The position numbers were made by a program, and so were the translations under genes. Source: Sphingomonadaceae bacterium PASS1 (GTDB lineage: Bacteria > Pseudomonadota > Alphaproteobacteria > Sphingomonadales > Sphingomonadaceae). Taken from it: 35,700 nt of DNA. The stretch is from NCBI GenBank assembly GCA_002255985.1, contig NKIR01000018.1:1-35700 (forward strand). The letters are read 5' to 3'. The notes beneath the pieces were generated by a model that made no database searches, was not told the DNA's origin, and worked only from the letters and a program-made list of their open reading frames with translations. Positions 16,740 to 24,776 of the stretch are shown piece after piece (positions within the stretch are counted from its first letter, which is position 1; the number at the start of each line of letters is the position of its first letter).

Positions 16740-17518
16740 CTTGTTTGCTCACCGTAGACGGGCTTATGCTGAACGCCGCCGGCCAGCCGATCGTCGATGA
16801 TGTGTCGATAACCATTGCGCCCGGAGAGATTGCTGGCCTGGTCGGCGAGTCGGGATCGGGAAAATCGCAAACGGCGCTTGCCATTGCCGGACTTACGCCC
16901 CCCGGTATTCGGCGAACTGGCGGGCAGATCAGGCTCGACGGCGCATGTTTATCGGCAATGTCCGAACAAGAACTGCGCGCTGTTCGCGGCCGGGATATTG
17001 CCTTTGTCTTTCAGGAACCGATGACGGCGCTTAACCCGACGATGCGGGTGGGGCGGCAGATGGTCCATATCTTGAGCGCTGCGTGCGGACTGTCGGCGCA
17101 GGAGGCCGAGGCGCGGGCAAGGCTGTTGCTGGATCAGGTCGCGCTGAAGGATGTCGATCGAGTGATGGCCGCCTATCCGCACCAGCTGAGCGGCGGAATG
17201 CGGCAGCGCGTGTTGATCGCGCTGGCTTTTGGCTGCGAACCAAAGCTGGTCATCGCAGATGAGCCGACCACGGCGCTTGATGTAATTGTGCAAGCCCAGA
17301 TTCTGTTCCTGTTTCGTGCGCTGGCCAAATCCACCGGTTGCAGCGTGCTGTTTATCAGCCACGATCTTGCCGTCGTGCGCCAGCTTTGCAGCAAGGTTTA
17401 TGTGATGAAGGACGGCAAAATCGTTGAATCCGGTCCCACGCTCGCCTTGCTCCAAAATCCCGCGGAAGATTATACGCGTGCGCTGATCGCCAGTGCGGCG
17501 GAAGGTGTCGCGGCATGA
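16736..17518 (+). CDS. dppD: Peptide ABC transporter ATPase, DppD type (short)
   Basis: This ATPase has Walker A GESGSGKSQTA at about 38-48, signature LSGGMRQR, Walker B LVIADEPTTALD and the switch histidine in ISHDL. At 260 residues it is shorter than typical DppD proteins (about 325-330) because it lacks the C-terminal oligopeptide-transporter domain, which in some family members holds an iron-sulfur cluster. It overlaps both the ligase and dppF by four bases. With DppF it would power DppBC. Confidence 0.92.
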   Translation: MTCLLTVDGLMLNAAGQPIVDDVSITIAPGEIAGLVGESGSGKSQTALAIAGLTPPGIRRTGGQIRLDGACLSAMSEQELRAVRGRDIAFVFQEPMTALNPTMRVGRQMVHILSAACGLSAQEAEARARLLLDQVALKDVDRVMAAYPHQLSGGMRQRVLIALAFGCEPKLVIADEPTTALDVIVQAQILFLFRALAKSTGCSVLFISHDLAVVRQLCSKVYVMKDGKIVESGPTLALLQNPAEDYTRALIASAAEGVAA

Positions 17519-18303
17519 CGGCGCCCTTGCTTCAAGTTCGGGGATTGCGCGCGCGCTATGGCAAAGTACCTGTTTTGTATGATGTCGATCTTGACCTTGC
17601 GGACAAATCGTCACTGGGCATTGTCGGCGCTTCGGGTTCGGGCAAGACAACGCTGGCGCGGGTGATTGCTGGTCTTTTGCCAGCGGATGCAGGACAGATT
17701 ATTTGGCGCGGGCAAGACATAACCCGGCTGTCGCGCGCCGCGCGGCGGGACGCTGCTGTTGCGATTGCGATGGTGTTTCAAGATCCGCAAAGCTCGCTCA
17801 ATCCGCGGATGCCGATCTGGCAATCGGTTACCGAAGCGGCCATTTTGCGCGGCACAGGGCAAGGTCGCAGCGCGCTTCGCGACCAGGCGGCATTGTTGCT
17901 CGACCGGGTGTCGTTGCCTACGGCCTTTGTTGACCGCTTGCCGCACGCTTTGTCGGGCGGACAACGGCAACGTGTGGCGATCGCCCGTGCGCTTTGTGCC
18001 GAGCCGCAATTGCTCATTCTGGACGAGCCGACTTCTGCGCTCGACCTGACGGTTCAGGGGCAAGTTTTGGAGTTGCTGGCCCGGTTGCGGTCGGATCTTG
18101 GCATTGCGTCGCTATTTGTAACTCACGACTTGCACGTCGTCCGCAGGGCCTGTGACCAGGTTCTAGTGCTCGACGCCGGGCGGGTGGTGGAGACCGGCGA
18201 GATGGCGGCTGTGCTTGATGCGCCGACGCACGATTATAGCCGTCGTTTGGTTGCCGCGACGCCATCGATCGGCAAGGCTATGGACCTTGATCAATTTGCT
18301 TAA
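17515..18303 (+). CDS. dppF: Peptide ABC transporter ATPase, DppF type (short)
   Basis: The second ATPase has Walker A GASGSGKTTLAR, signature LSGGQRQRVAIARAL, Walker B LLILDEPTSALD and switch His in VTHDLHVVRR. At 262 residues it too lacks the usual C-terminal extension of DppF. It overlaps dppD by four bases and is followed 15 bases later by the MlrA-like gene. Pairing of two short ATPases is consistent with a co-evolved importer. Confidence 0.92.
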   Translation: MTAPLLQVRGLRARYGKVPVLYDVDLDLADKSSLGIVGASGSGKTTLARVIAGLLPADAGQIIWRGQDITRLSRAARRDAAVAIAMVFQDPQSSLNPRMPIWQSVTEAAILRGTGQGRSALRDQAALLLDRVSLPTAFVDRLPHALSGGQRQRVAIARALCAEPQLLILDEPTSALDLTVQGQVLELLARLRSDLGIASLFVTHDLHVVRRACDQVLVLDAGRVVETGEMAAVLDAPTHDYSRRLVAATPSIGKAMDLDQFA

Positions 18304-18318
18304 TGGAGGAAGACTAGC

Positions 18319-19269
18319 ATGACCAATGTTGTAAAGCGTTATCCCATTTGGAGCTTCTTTGTCCTTTCGGTACTGATCGCGATCATCACCAATTTGTTTC
18401 GCTTGCTCGATCCGACATTCGGGGCCGCCATGTTTCAGGAGATGGCCAGCAAGAATATGAAGCTGGATATTGTCACCGGCTTGTCGATGACCTCCAAATA
18501 TCCCATGGCCCTGACGTTCCTGATTTTTCCTCTGGCACCAACTTTGGCTGCATTTATCGTGATTGCGATCACCGAGGGCAGTGGTGGATTGAAACGCTGG
18601 GCTGCGCGGCTGAAGCCCTGGATGGGCGTGGGCTGGCGGCAGGGTCTGTCGGTTTGGGCGCTGGTTTATCTCGGTTTCTTCGCCGCTGTCGGTGTCTTGC
18701 TGATCGCGATGGTGACAACCAAACCCGATGCGATCGGACCGACCTTTGCCATCCACGGCGGCGCAACCCCCGCCATCCTCTTCTCACTATTTATCGGCAT
18801 GTTTTTATCCGCCGGCCCCTTGCTCGAAGAAATGGGCTGGCGCGGTTTTGCGTTGCCATTGCTTCTAGAACGGTTCGACCCCCTAAAGGCAAGCATCTGC
18901 GTCGGTTTACTCTGGGCTGCGTGGCATTTGCCGCGCGAAATTGTGCCTTTGGCGACGGGCGGAGCCGACGCTTGGATCAAGTTTTTCGCCAAGCAGATCA
19001 TCTTCTTCCCCGGCTGCATCGCGGGCTCGATCATCGCCACTTTCTTGTTTTTTAAGCTGGGCTGCAGCGTGTGGAGCGGCATCCTGGCCCATGCCTTCCA
19101 CAATGAAATCTCGGTCAATTTCCTGATCGCATGGCGACCGGACATCATGCTGGGGCCGGTCTTGTTTGACTGGTTCTGGGTGATGGAGATCGGCATTGCC
19201 GCGATCATCCTCATATTGTGCGGCCGCAATCTGGGTGCGCCACCAAAGGTCAGCCAAGCCAGTCCTTGA
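18319..19269 (+). CDS. mlrA-like: MlrA-like CPBP-family intramembrane glutamic protease
   Basis: This 316-residue inner-membrane protein has about eight hydrophobic segments and the CPBP/Abi (type II CAAX protease-like) active-site pattern: Glu170-Glu171 and Arg175 in LLEEMGWRGFALP, His203 in AAWHLPRE, and His258, His261, Asn262 and Glu263 in HAFHNE. Microcystinase MlrA (336 residues) has Glu172, His205 and an HAIHNE motif at 260-265, so every catalytic residue is shifted by just two, and the N-terminal RYPIWSFFVLSVLIAI also resembles its start. MlrA linearises microcystin at the Adda-Arg bond. GGAGGAAG precedes the ATG. The gene ends an operon with a CoA ligase and importer ATPases, and its 3' end overlaps the convergent racemase gene by 20 bases. 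MlrA-family membership is strong; the exact substrate is inferred. Confidence 0.88.
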   Translation: MTNVVKRYPIWSFFVLSVLIAIITNLFRLLDPTFGAAMFQEMASKNMKLDIVTGLSMTSKYPMALTFLIFPLAPTLAAFIVIAITEGSGGLKRWAARLKPWMGVGWRQGLSVWALVYLGFFAAVGVLLIAMVTTKPDAIGPTFAIHGGATPAILFSLFIGMFLSAGPLLEEMGWRGFALPLLLERFDPLKASICVGLLWAAWHLPREIVPLATGGADAWIKFFAKQIIFFPGCIAGSIIATFLFFKLGCSVWSGILAHAFHNEISVNFLIAWRPDIMLGPVLFDWFWVMEIGIAAIILILCGRNLGAPPKVSQASP

Positions 19270-20323
19270 GGATGCTGTCACGGTCGGCATCGGTTTGCGG
19301 TGGCGGGAGCGGGTTTTGCCCTGCCGTCACGGAAAAACGCGGCGCGACATTGGCCTGCAAATCATGCGTAAACGATCCCCGTGAGCGGTTGTGCGGATGC
19401 TGCGGTGCCTCTGTCATGGACAGCACCGGGGCAAAACAGACATCGCTACCTTCCAGCAGCGTGCACCATTCATCACGGCTGCGGTTTAGAAATATCGCTT
19501 CGAGCTTTGCGCTTATTTCCGGCCAGCAGCGTTGATCATGCTGCGCGTCAAACAGCGGGTCGGATAGGGACAGGCGCTGACGCAATTCAGCCCAGAATTG
19601 CGGTTCGATAGCTGCGATCGACACCCATTTGTCGTCGGAACATTGGTAGCAGCGGTAAAAGGGCGCTGCGCCGTCGAGGAAATTGGATTGCCTTGCATCC
19701 GCCCAGCGGCCTTCGCTTCGCAACCCATAAAACAACCCCATCAGCGAGATGGCACCGTCGGTCATCGCGGCATCGACGATCTGGCCCTCGCCGGTGGCGC
19801 GCGCATGCGTCAGCGCAGCGAGCAGGCCCATGACAAGATAGAGCGACCCGCCGCCAAAATCTCCGACCAGATTAAGCGGCGGAACCGGCGGGCCGTCCTT
19901 CGGCCCGATGGCATGCAGCGCACCAGAGAGCGCGATATAATTGAGATCATGGCCAGCGGCTTGCGCCAGCGGGCCATGCTGTCCCCAGCCGGTCATGCGG
20001 CCATAGACCAGTTTCGGGTTTGTCTTGAGCACGCCCTCTGGACCAAAACCAAGCCGCTCCATCACACCGGGGCGAAAACCTTCGATAAGAATGTCGGCCT
20101 GCTGGGCAAGCTCTGCGGCCATCCTTTTGTCGTCCGGAGCTTTCATGTCGAGCGCGATGGACCGTTTCCCGCGCGCGAGCATTGTTTCATGAGGCGCATT
20201 CGGCCGGTCGATTCGCACCACATCAGCGCCCATGTCGCCCAGCAGCATGGCGGCAAACGGGCCGGGGCCGATGCCGCCAAATTCAAGAACCCGGACGCCC
20301 GCAAGCGGGCCGTTAGAAGCCAT
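19250..20323 (-). CDS. Alpha-methylacyl-CoA racemase (CaiB/BaiF CoA-transferase family III)
   Basis: This 357-residue protein is a family III CoA-transferase-fold protein of the racemase type. It shows AGHDLNYIALSGAL with His125 and Asp126, NLVGDFGGG with Asp155, and Glu240. These match the catalytic His126, Asp156 and Glu241 of the Mycobacterium tuberculosis racemase MCR, as I recall it, with a shift of one. Such enzymes invert the 2-methyl centre of branched acyl-CoAs so that only one epimer enters beta-oxidation. The lack of the CoA-transferase aspartate arrangement and the presence of the racemase pair favour this call over a CoA transferase. It is the last gene of the operon leaving operator D and overlaps the M55 gene by 11 bases. 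Its presence predicts a 2-methyl-branched intermediate. Confidence 0.88.
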   Translation of the reverse strand: MASNGPLAGVRVLEFGGIGPGPFAAMLLGDMGADVVRIDRPNAPHETMLARGKRSIALDMKAPDDKRMAAELAQQADILIEGFRPGVMERLGFGPEGVLKTNPKLVYGRMTGWGQHGPLAQAAGHDLNYIALSGALHAIGPKDGPPVPPLNLVGDFGGGSLYLVMGLLAALTHARATGEGQIVDAAMTDGAISLMGLFYGLRSEGRWADARQSNFLDGAAPFYRCYQCSDDKWVSIAAIEPQFWAELRQRLSLSDPLFDAQHDQRCWPEISAKLEAIFLNRSRDEWCTLLEGSDVCFAPVLSMTEAPQHPHNRSRGSFTHDLQANVAPRFSVTAGQNPLPPPQTDADRDSILKDWLG

Positions 20324-21152
20324 ATTTGGGAACGCCCTCAGACTGATAGAAACTGAGGAAGGATATGGTTTTCATCATCTCGACTGCGTCCGCCACCTTC
20401 AGCCCGATCGTAAACGCCCCGCGCCGTTCGAAACATGGCAGATAATCGAGCATTTCCGGTTGGGATCGGCTGAAAAAATCCATTTCAAGGTCGAAATGAA
20501 GGGGTTGGGGCAGTGGCGCGATGCTGGCGCGGCGTTCCAGCGCCCGAGCCACGCCCGCCCGAATGGCCGCGCAACTGGCCGCTGGTGTCAGCGATTCTGC
20601 CGACGAATAGCCAATGGCCCTTTTGGTTATGACCGTCTCGATTCCTGGCAATCGTTCCTGGCAATGTGCGATGTAGCAATCATCGCCCGAGGTGAAGATA
20701 ACCGGCACGCCATAATGGCCCGCCAGCAGAACATTAAGGCTAGTTTCCGATTGCGACACGCCGTTCAGCCGGATGTCGGCAAATGTGCCGGTGAAGCTGT
20801 GCGCAAGGATGCCGCCCGCCATCGTCGCGCTGGCATGATGCCCGATGAAGATCGCCGCATCATAATGGCCCTGGTCAATGGCCTCCATTTGCAGCAGCGG
20901 GCGCGGCCATGACCGGATCAGCCGGCTGTGGTCCGGAAAGCTGTCTATCAGCAGATTATGTGCGCTGCCGTGGCCGTCTGTTATCACATATTCGTTGGCT
21001 CCAGCGGCATCGCACGCGGCGATTGCAGCAAGCACTTCGTTAGTCATCCATTGGCGGGCCGATGTTTCCCAATCAATGCGTTTGGGCCCGGTGCTGGCCA
21101 AATGTGCGATGCCACCTACCCCTTCGATGTCTGCTGAAATATAGATGCGCAT
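20313..21152 (-). CDS. M55-family D-aminopeptidase (Bacillus DppA type)
   Basis: This 279-residue protein is an M55 zinc peptidase. Metal ligands are visible as Asp8 and Glu10 in SADIEGV, His61 in TDGHGSAHN, His105 in FIGHHA and Glu136 in SQSETSLN, with His118 in LAHSFTG near the catalytic position. The Bacillus subtilis family founder releases N-terminal D-alanine from D-Ala peptides. The gene lies inside a beta-oxidation operon, between a CoA ligase (3-base gap) and the racemase (11-base overlap). That is an odd place for a peptidase unless peptide trimming and chain degradation belong to one pathway. D-residue specificity is expected from the family, not shown. Confidence 0.9.
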   Translation of the reverse strand: MRIYISADIEGVGGIAHLASTGPKRIDWETSARQWMTNEVLAAIAACDAAGANEYVITDGHGSAHNLLIDSFPDHSRLIRSWPRPLLQMEAIDQGHYDAAIFIGHHASATMAGGILAHSFTGTFADIRLNGVSQSETSLNVLLAGHYGVPVIFTSGDDCYIAHCQERLPGIETVITKRAIGYSSAESLTPAASCAAIRAGVARALERRASIAPLPQPLHFDLEMDFFSRSQPEMLDYLPCFERRGAFTIGLKVADAVEMMKTISFLSFYQSEGVPKYGF

Positions 21153-21155
21153 CGT

Positions 21156-22673
21156 TCAAATAATCCTTCCGGTTCCTGCCCAATGGGGTTCTTTCAACTT
21201 ACGGCGCAGGATTTTACCGGAATCCTCGCGCGGCAAGCGGTCGTGAAATTCCACTTTTTTGGGCGATTTAAGGGCCGCTAGATGCTGCCGGACGTATGCG
21301 ATCACAGCGGCCTGGTCTAGCGCTCCTGGCTTCACCAACTGCACCGCGGCGCAGACGGCTTCGCCAAATTCCTCATTGGGAATGCCGAACACCGCCGCAT
21401 CGGCAATATCAGGATGATTGAGCAAGGTCGCCTCGATCTCGGCAGGGTATATATTGACGCCGCCCGATATGATCATGTCGTTCGCGCGGTCGCACAGAAA
21501 CAGATAGTCGTCGCCATCCAGATAGCCAATATCGCCAATCGTCACATAGCCATCGCGCTCAATCGCATGGCGGTCTGTATCGCGACCATGGTAAGTAAAA
21601 TCGGGGAAGCTGGTCGAACGGATAAACACATGTCCCGGTGTTCCGACCGCTACATCACGGCCCTCGTCGTCTAAAATGCGGATGCTGCATCCCGTCATCG
21701 CGCGCCCGACTGTTCCGGGCTTGCGCAACGCCTCTTCAGACGTGTGAAACACGGCGCCGCCCGTTTCGCTTCCGCCATAATATTCGTTGATGATCGGGCC
21801 CCACCATTCGATCATCGCGCGCTTCATGTCAGGCGGGCAGGGCGCGGCACCGTGCGCAATGAAGCGCAGGGAGGAAAGATCATATCTTTTGCGTACTGCT
21901 TCCGGCAACTTCAGCAGACGGACGAACATCGTTGGCACCATGTGCAAATGGGTCAAACGATGCTGTTCAATCATCGCCAGCAATTCTTCGGCATCAAAGC
22001 GCGGTTGCAAGACAACGAGATCGCCAACGCGGGCCGACACAAGTGCGTAGGTATTGGGTGCCGCATGATATATCGGACCAGTAATCGCGGTCCGAATTGG
22101 CGCGTCAGGCGTTAGTCCCAAGGCGGTTGCCATCAATTGCCCCATCCGCTGCGCCATTTCTGGATTGGCGGGTTGGCGGCGGACGCCCTTGGGCTTGCCG
22201 GTCGTGCCGGATGTATAGATCATACCGAATAGTGGCGCCTGTGGTTCACCGTTCCATGGACTATGGCTATCGCGCCAAATGCTCCATCCATCTTCTCCAG
22301 AGGCTTTGGTGCCGTAGGTTGTCGACACTTCATACGGTACCGGACAAACCAGCAGCGGAATACTTAGCAAGTCCAAATCGCCTAGTATTGGCACCAGGTC
22401 CTCGTGCGCGATGACAAGTTTGGAACCGCTGTCGGCAATCACATAGTTGGCCTCTTCAGGCCGAAAATGCCAGTTAACCGGAACGACATAGGCGCCAATC
22501 AAAGCCGCGCCCATCGAGATTTCGAAGAAAACGGGATCATTGCGCAGTAGGATAGCAATAGCATCTCCAGCGCCAATGCCCATTGCAGCAAGGCCTGTGG
22601 CGATCTTCGCTGCTCTGACGTCAACGGTTTCGCCGCTTAGTACCGTTGCTCCGCTGATCACCGTTGCCGTCAT
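21156..22673 (-). CDS. AMP-forming acyl-CoA synthetase 2
   Basis: This 505-residue ANL-superfamily ligase has the IYTSGTTGKPKGV phosphate loop at 152-164, a YYGGSETGG motif, IGDIGYLDGDDYLFLCDR leading to the hinge, and the C-terminal lysine in LPREDSGKILRR. It converts an acid to its CoA thioester. It overlaps the MaoC gene by four bases and sits within the thiolase-to-racemase operon. It is clearly different in sequence from synthetase 1, so the two probably activate different acids, such as the long starting chain and a later or side product. Confidence 0.92.
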   Translation of the reverse strand: MTATVISGATVLSGETVDVRAAKIATGLAAMGIGAGDAIAILLRNDPVFFEISMGAALIGAYVVPVNWHFRPEEANYVIADSGSKLVIAHEDLVPILGDLDLLSIPLLVCPVPYEVSTTYGTKASGEDGWSIWRDSHSPWNGEPQAPLFGMIYTSGTTGKPKGVRRQPANPEMAQRMGQLMATALGLTPDAPIRTAITGPIYHAAPNTYALVSARVGDLVVLQPRFDAEELLAMIEQHRLTHLHMVPTMFVRLLKLPEAVRKRYDLSSLRFIAHGAAPCPPDMKRAMIEWWGPIINEYYGGSETGGAVFHTSEEALRKPGTVGRAMTGCSIRILDDEGRDVAVGTPGHVFIRSTSFPDFTYHGRDTDRHAIERDGYVTIGDIGYLDGDDYLFLCDRANDMIISGGVNIYPAEIEATLLNHPDIADAAVFGIPNEEFGEAVCAAVQLVKPGALDQAAVIAYVRQHLAALKSPKKVEFHDRLPREDSGKILRRKLKEPHWAGTGRII

Positions 22674-23086
22674 TTTATTGCGACCTCTGCAAACCCAGCC
22701 AATGTTACAGCGCCGCCTTGAACCGATGAAGTAATTTCAAGTCGGGCGCGCTTTTCGCCATCAGCCTCAAAAATCTCGGTTACGTGCCCACTACATTCGA
22801 CGATGGCGCCGACCGGTGTGATTGATGTGAAGCGCGCTTCCCATGATCGAATTTGCGATTGTGGCACCCAACGGGTTATTAACTGCGCCAGATAAGCCAT
22901 CGACAGCATGCCATGCGCAAACACATCGTCGAGCCCCGACTTCTTGGCGAAATCAATGTCAAGGTGAATGGGATTGTGATCCCCGGAAGCGCCTGCGAAC
23001 AAAGCGAGGGTCGTTCGAGTTATGGGTCCTATCAAATGCGGAGGCAACCGATCACCGACCGCGAGTTGCTTAACGTTTTCAGCCAT
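22670..23086 (-). CDS. MaoC-like enoyl-CoA hydratase subunit (hotdog fold)
   Basis: The 138-residue protein is a single-hotdog R-specific hydratase with the hydratase-2 motif FAGASGDHNPIH, in which Asp36 and His41 are the catalytic pair. The start at 23086 is chosen because it overlaps the previous stop by eight bases and gives a normal family N-terminus; an upstream ATG would lie well inside the neighbour. Together with the adjacent 147-residue protein it probably forms a heteromeric hydratase, as in mycobacterial ChsH1-ChsH2, suited to bulky acyl-CoAs. It should make (3R)-hydroxyacyl-CoA, matching the HSD17B4-type dehydrogenase at 28090. Confidence 0.9.
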   Translation of the reverse strand: MAENVKQLAVGDRLPPHLIGPITRTTLALFAGASGDHNPIHLDIDFAKKSGLDDVFAHGMLSMAYLAQLITRWVPQSQIRSWEARFTSITPVGAIVECSGHVTEIFEADGEKRARLEITSSVQGGAVTLAGFAEVAIK

Positions 23087-23522
23087 GTCGTACCACCAGA
23101 GTTGTTTTGAGTATCGCACATTCAGTGCCATTTGAATTACGTATCGTCATTTCGCGTACGTAGAATTCCAGCAACCCACCTTTCTTTTCATAGGCGTCGC
23201 TGATACGCGTTTCAATCGTCAGCTTTTCTCCAGCATAAACCATATTGCGGTATTCAAAACTCTGTTCGGCATGGAGTATCTTTTCTAGCGGCAGGCCCAG
23301 ATCATCAAGCCAGAAGCTGTCAGATGGGGCCAGCATTTCCAGTGAAAATAGATAAGTAGGCGGTACAGGCAAGTGAGGATAACCAGCTGACCTTGCAGCT
23401 TTTAAATCACTGTATATCGGGTTGGTTTCTCCGGTGGCTTTGGCAAAAAAGCGCAGTGCGCCCTCTTCGGGTACAATCGCTTTAACCGGCCAGCTTTTTC
23501 CAATAACAGAGCGGTCGATCAT
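23079..23522 (-). CDS. FAS1-like/MaoC N-terminal dehydratase domain protein
   Basis: This 147-residue protein starts at 23522, overlapping the thiolase stop by one base (TGATG). It resembles the MaoC N-terminal (FAS1-like dehydratase) family, with segments such as FAKATGETNPIYSD and PVPPTYLFSLEM. It lacks the full hydratase-2 motif. Such proteins act as the partner half of a split double-hotdog hydratase, shaping the acyl pocket while the MaoC subunit supplies catalysis. The direct overlap with the MaoC gene supports a complex. Confidence 0.87.
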   Translation of the reverse strand: MIDRSVIGKSWPVKAIVPEEGALRFFAKATGETNPIYSDLKAARSAGYPHLPVPPTYLFSLEMLAPSDSFWLDDLGLPLEKILHAEQSFEYRNMVYAGEKLTIETRISDAYEKKGGLLEFYVREMTIRNSNGTECAILKTTLVVRHG

Positions 23523-24700
23523 CACACAGCCTTGTACATTGTAACGACGCACGCGCCGCCTAGGCCGAGATTGTGCTGAAGGGCTACGCGCGCGCCATCG
23601 ACCTGCCGAGCGCCTGCGTCCCCACGTATTTGCCAGACGAGTTCACTGCATTGGGCTAGTCCCGTTGCACCCAGAGGATGTCCCTTGGACAACAGGCCAC
23701 CTGACGGATTGGTGACGGTACGCCCGCCATAGCTGTTGTCGCCGTCGCGGATGAACTTTTCGGCCTCTCCCGAATCGGCGATGCCAAGAGCTTCATATGT
23801 CAGCACTTCGTTTGTGGTGAAGCAGTCATGCAGTTCGACCACTGGAATATCCTTAGGCCCGATCCCGGCCTGTTCATAAACCTGCTGGGCAGCGGCACGG
23901 GCCATGTTGAAGCCGACGGCATCGATCAGGCTGCCGCTGTTGAAGGATGGCTCTGGATCAGTCGTCATCGCCTGTGCGGCAATTTCGACGTATCGGCCGG
24001 GGTTGGCACGCTTGAACTTTTCCGAAACGATGATGGCCGCCGCTGCGCCGCAGGTCGGCGGGCAGCATTGCAGTCGTGTCAAGGGACCGAAAATCTGGGG
24101 CGACGCCATGATTTCGTCAACGCTGAGCGGATCGCGAAATATGGCCAAGGGGTTGTTCGCGGCATGGCGGCGCGCTTTTTCCGCAACCATCGCAAAGCTT
24201 TTCGTCTCAAATCCGGTTCGGCGCTGATATTCCGCGCCAGCTCCTCCGAAAAGCCGCGCCGCAGCAGGCTTATCGGGCTCATCGCCGGGGCTGTTCGCCG
24301 CGATCTGGACATAGCTGTCGAGGATCGAGGGACGGTCTGTGTACATCACATCGAGCGCGCCCGGTGTCATCTGTTCAAAACCGAGCGCAAGCGCCACATC
24401 GACCATGCCGCTTTCAACTGCCTGACGCGCGAGGAAGAGCGCGGTGGAGCCCGTCGCGCAGGCGTTGTTGACGTTGATGATCGGGATACCGGTCAACCCG
24501 ACCTGATAAATCGCCTTTTGCCCCGAAGTCGAATCGCCGTAGCAAAAACCGGCATAAGCCTGCTGGACATCGGCGTAACCGAGATCAGCGTCCGCCAACG
24601 CACCGCGCACGGCCTCTGCACCCATCGCATCATACATCGCGCCTCGCCCCGGTTTGGTGAACGGAACCATGGCGACACCTGCTACATATACTTTTGACAC
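23522..24700 (-). CDS. SCPx-type thiolase (lipid-transfer protein family)
   Basis: This 392-residue thiolase-fold protein has the nucleophile Cys81 in NNACATGSTALF, VELHDCFTTNE near 290 and SKGHPLGATG near 340, the pattern of SCP2-thiolase/Ltp enzymes. These cleave 3-ketoacyl-CoAs with a 2-methyl branch or steroid side chain. I choose GTG at 24700 as start because GGAG lies 7 bases upstream and the product begins MSKVYVAGVA; an ATG at 24727 would come within two bases of operator D. Some family members act as retro-aldolases and then need a DUF35 partner; none is seen here, so ordinary thiolysis is more likely. It is the first gene of a six-gene operon. Confidence 0.88.
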   Translation of the reverse strand: MSKVYVAGVAMVPFTKPGRGAMYDAMGAEAVRGALADADLGYADVQQAYAGFCYGDSTSGQKAIYQVGLTGIPIINVNNACATGSTALFLARQAVESGMVDVALALGFEQMTPGALDVMYTDRPSILDSYVQIAANSPGDEPDKPAAARLFGGAGAEYQRRTGFETKSFAMVAEKARRHAANNPLAIFRDPLSVDEIMASPQIFGPLTRLQCCPPTCGAAAAIIVSEKFKRANPGRYVEIAAQAMTTDPEPSFNSGSLIDAVGFNMARAAAQQVYEQAGIGPKDIPVVELHDCFTTNEVLTYEALGIADSGEAEKFIRDGDNSYGGRTVTNPSGGLLSKGHPLGATGLAQCSELVWQIRGDAGARQVDGARVALQHNLGLGGACVVTMYKAV

Positions 24701-24729
24701 AACATTTCTCCAAAAATCCGAATCCATCT

Positions 24730-24745
24730 ATTGACCGACCGGTCG
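24730..24745 (+). promoter_or_regulatory. Operator D: TetR-type site between the thiolase and acyl-CoA dehydrogenase operons
   Basis: The plus strand reads ATTGACCGACCGGTCG, identical to operator A. It sits in the 76 bases between the divergent thiolase and dehydrogenase starts. The leading TTGACC may be the -35 of the rightward promoter. Leftward, TTGCAT and AATAGA bracket the palindrome at 17-base spacing, like the arrangement at operator C. Confidence 0.75.
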
Positions 24746-24776
24746 CTAAATGCAAGCATTGTGTTAGAGGGGCAAT

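Noticed and set aside
19250-20323. Calling the family III protein a CoA transferase
   Set aside because: The GHD and VGDFGGG motifs with His125 and Asp155 fit alpha-methylacyl-CoA racemases better.
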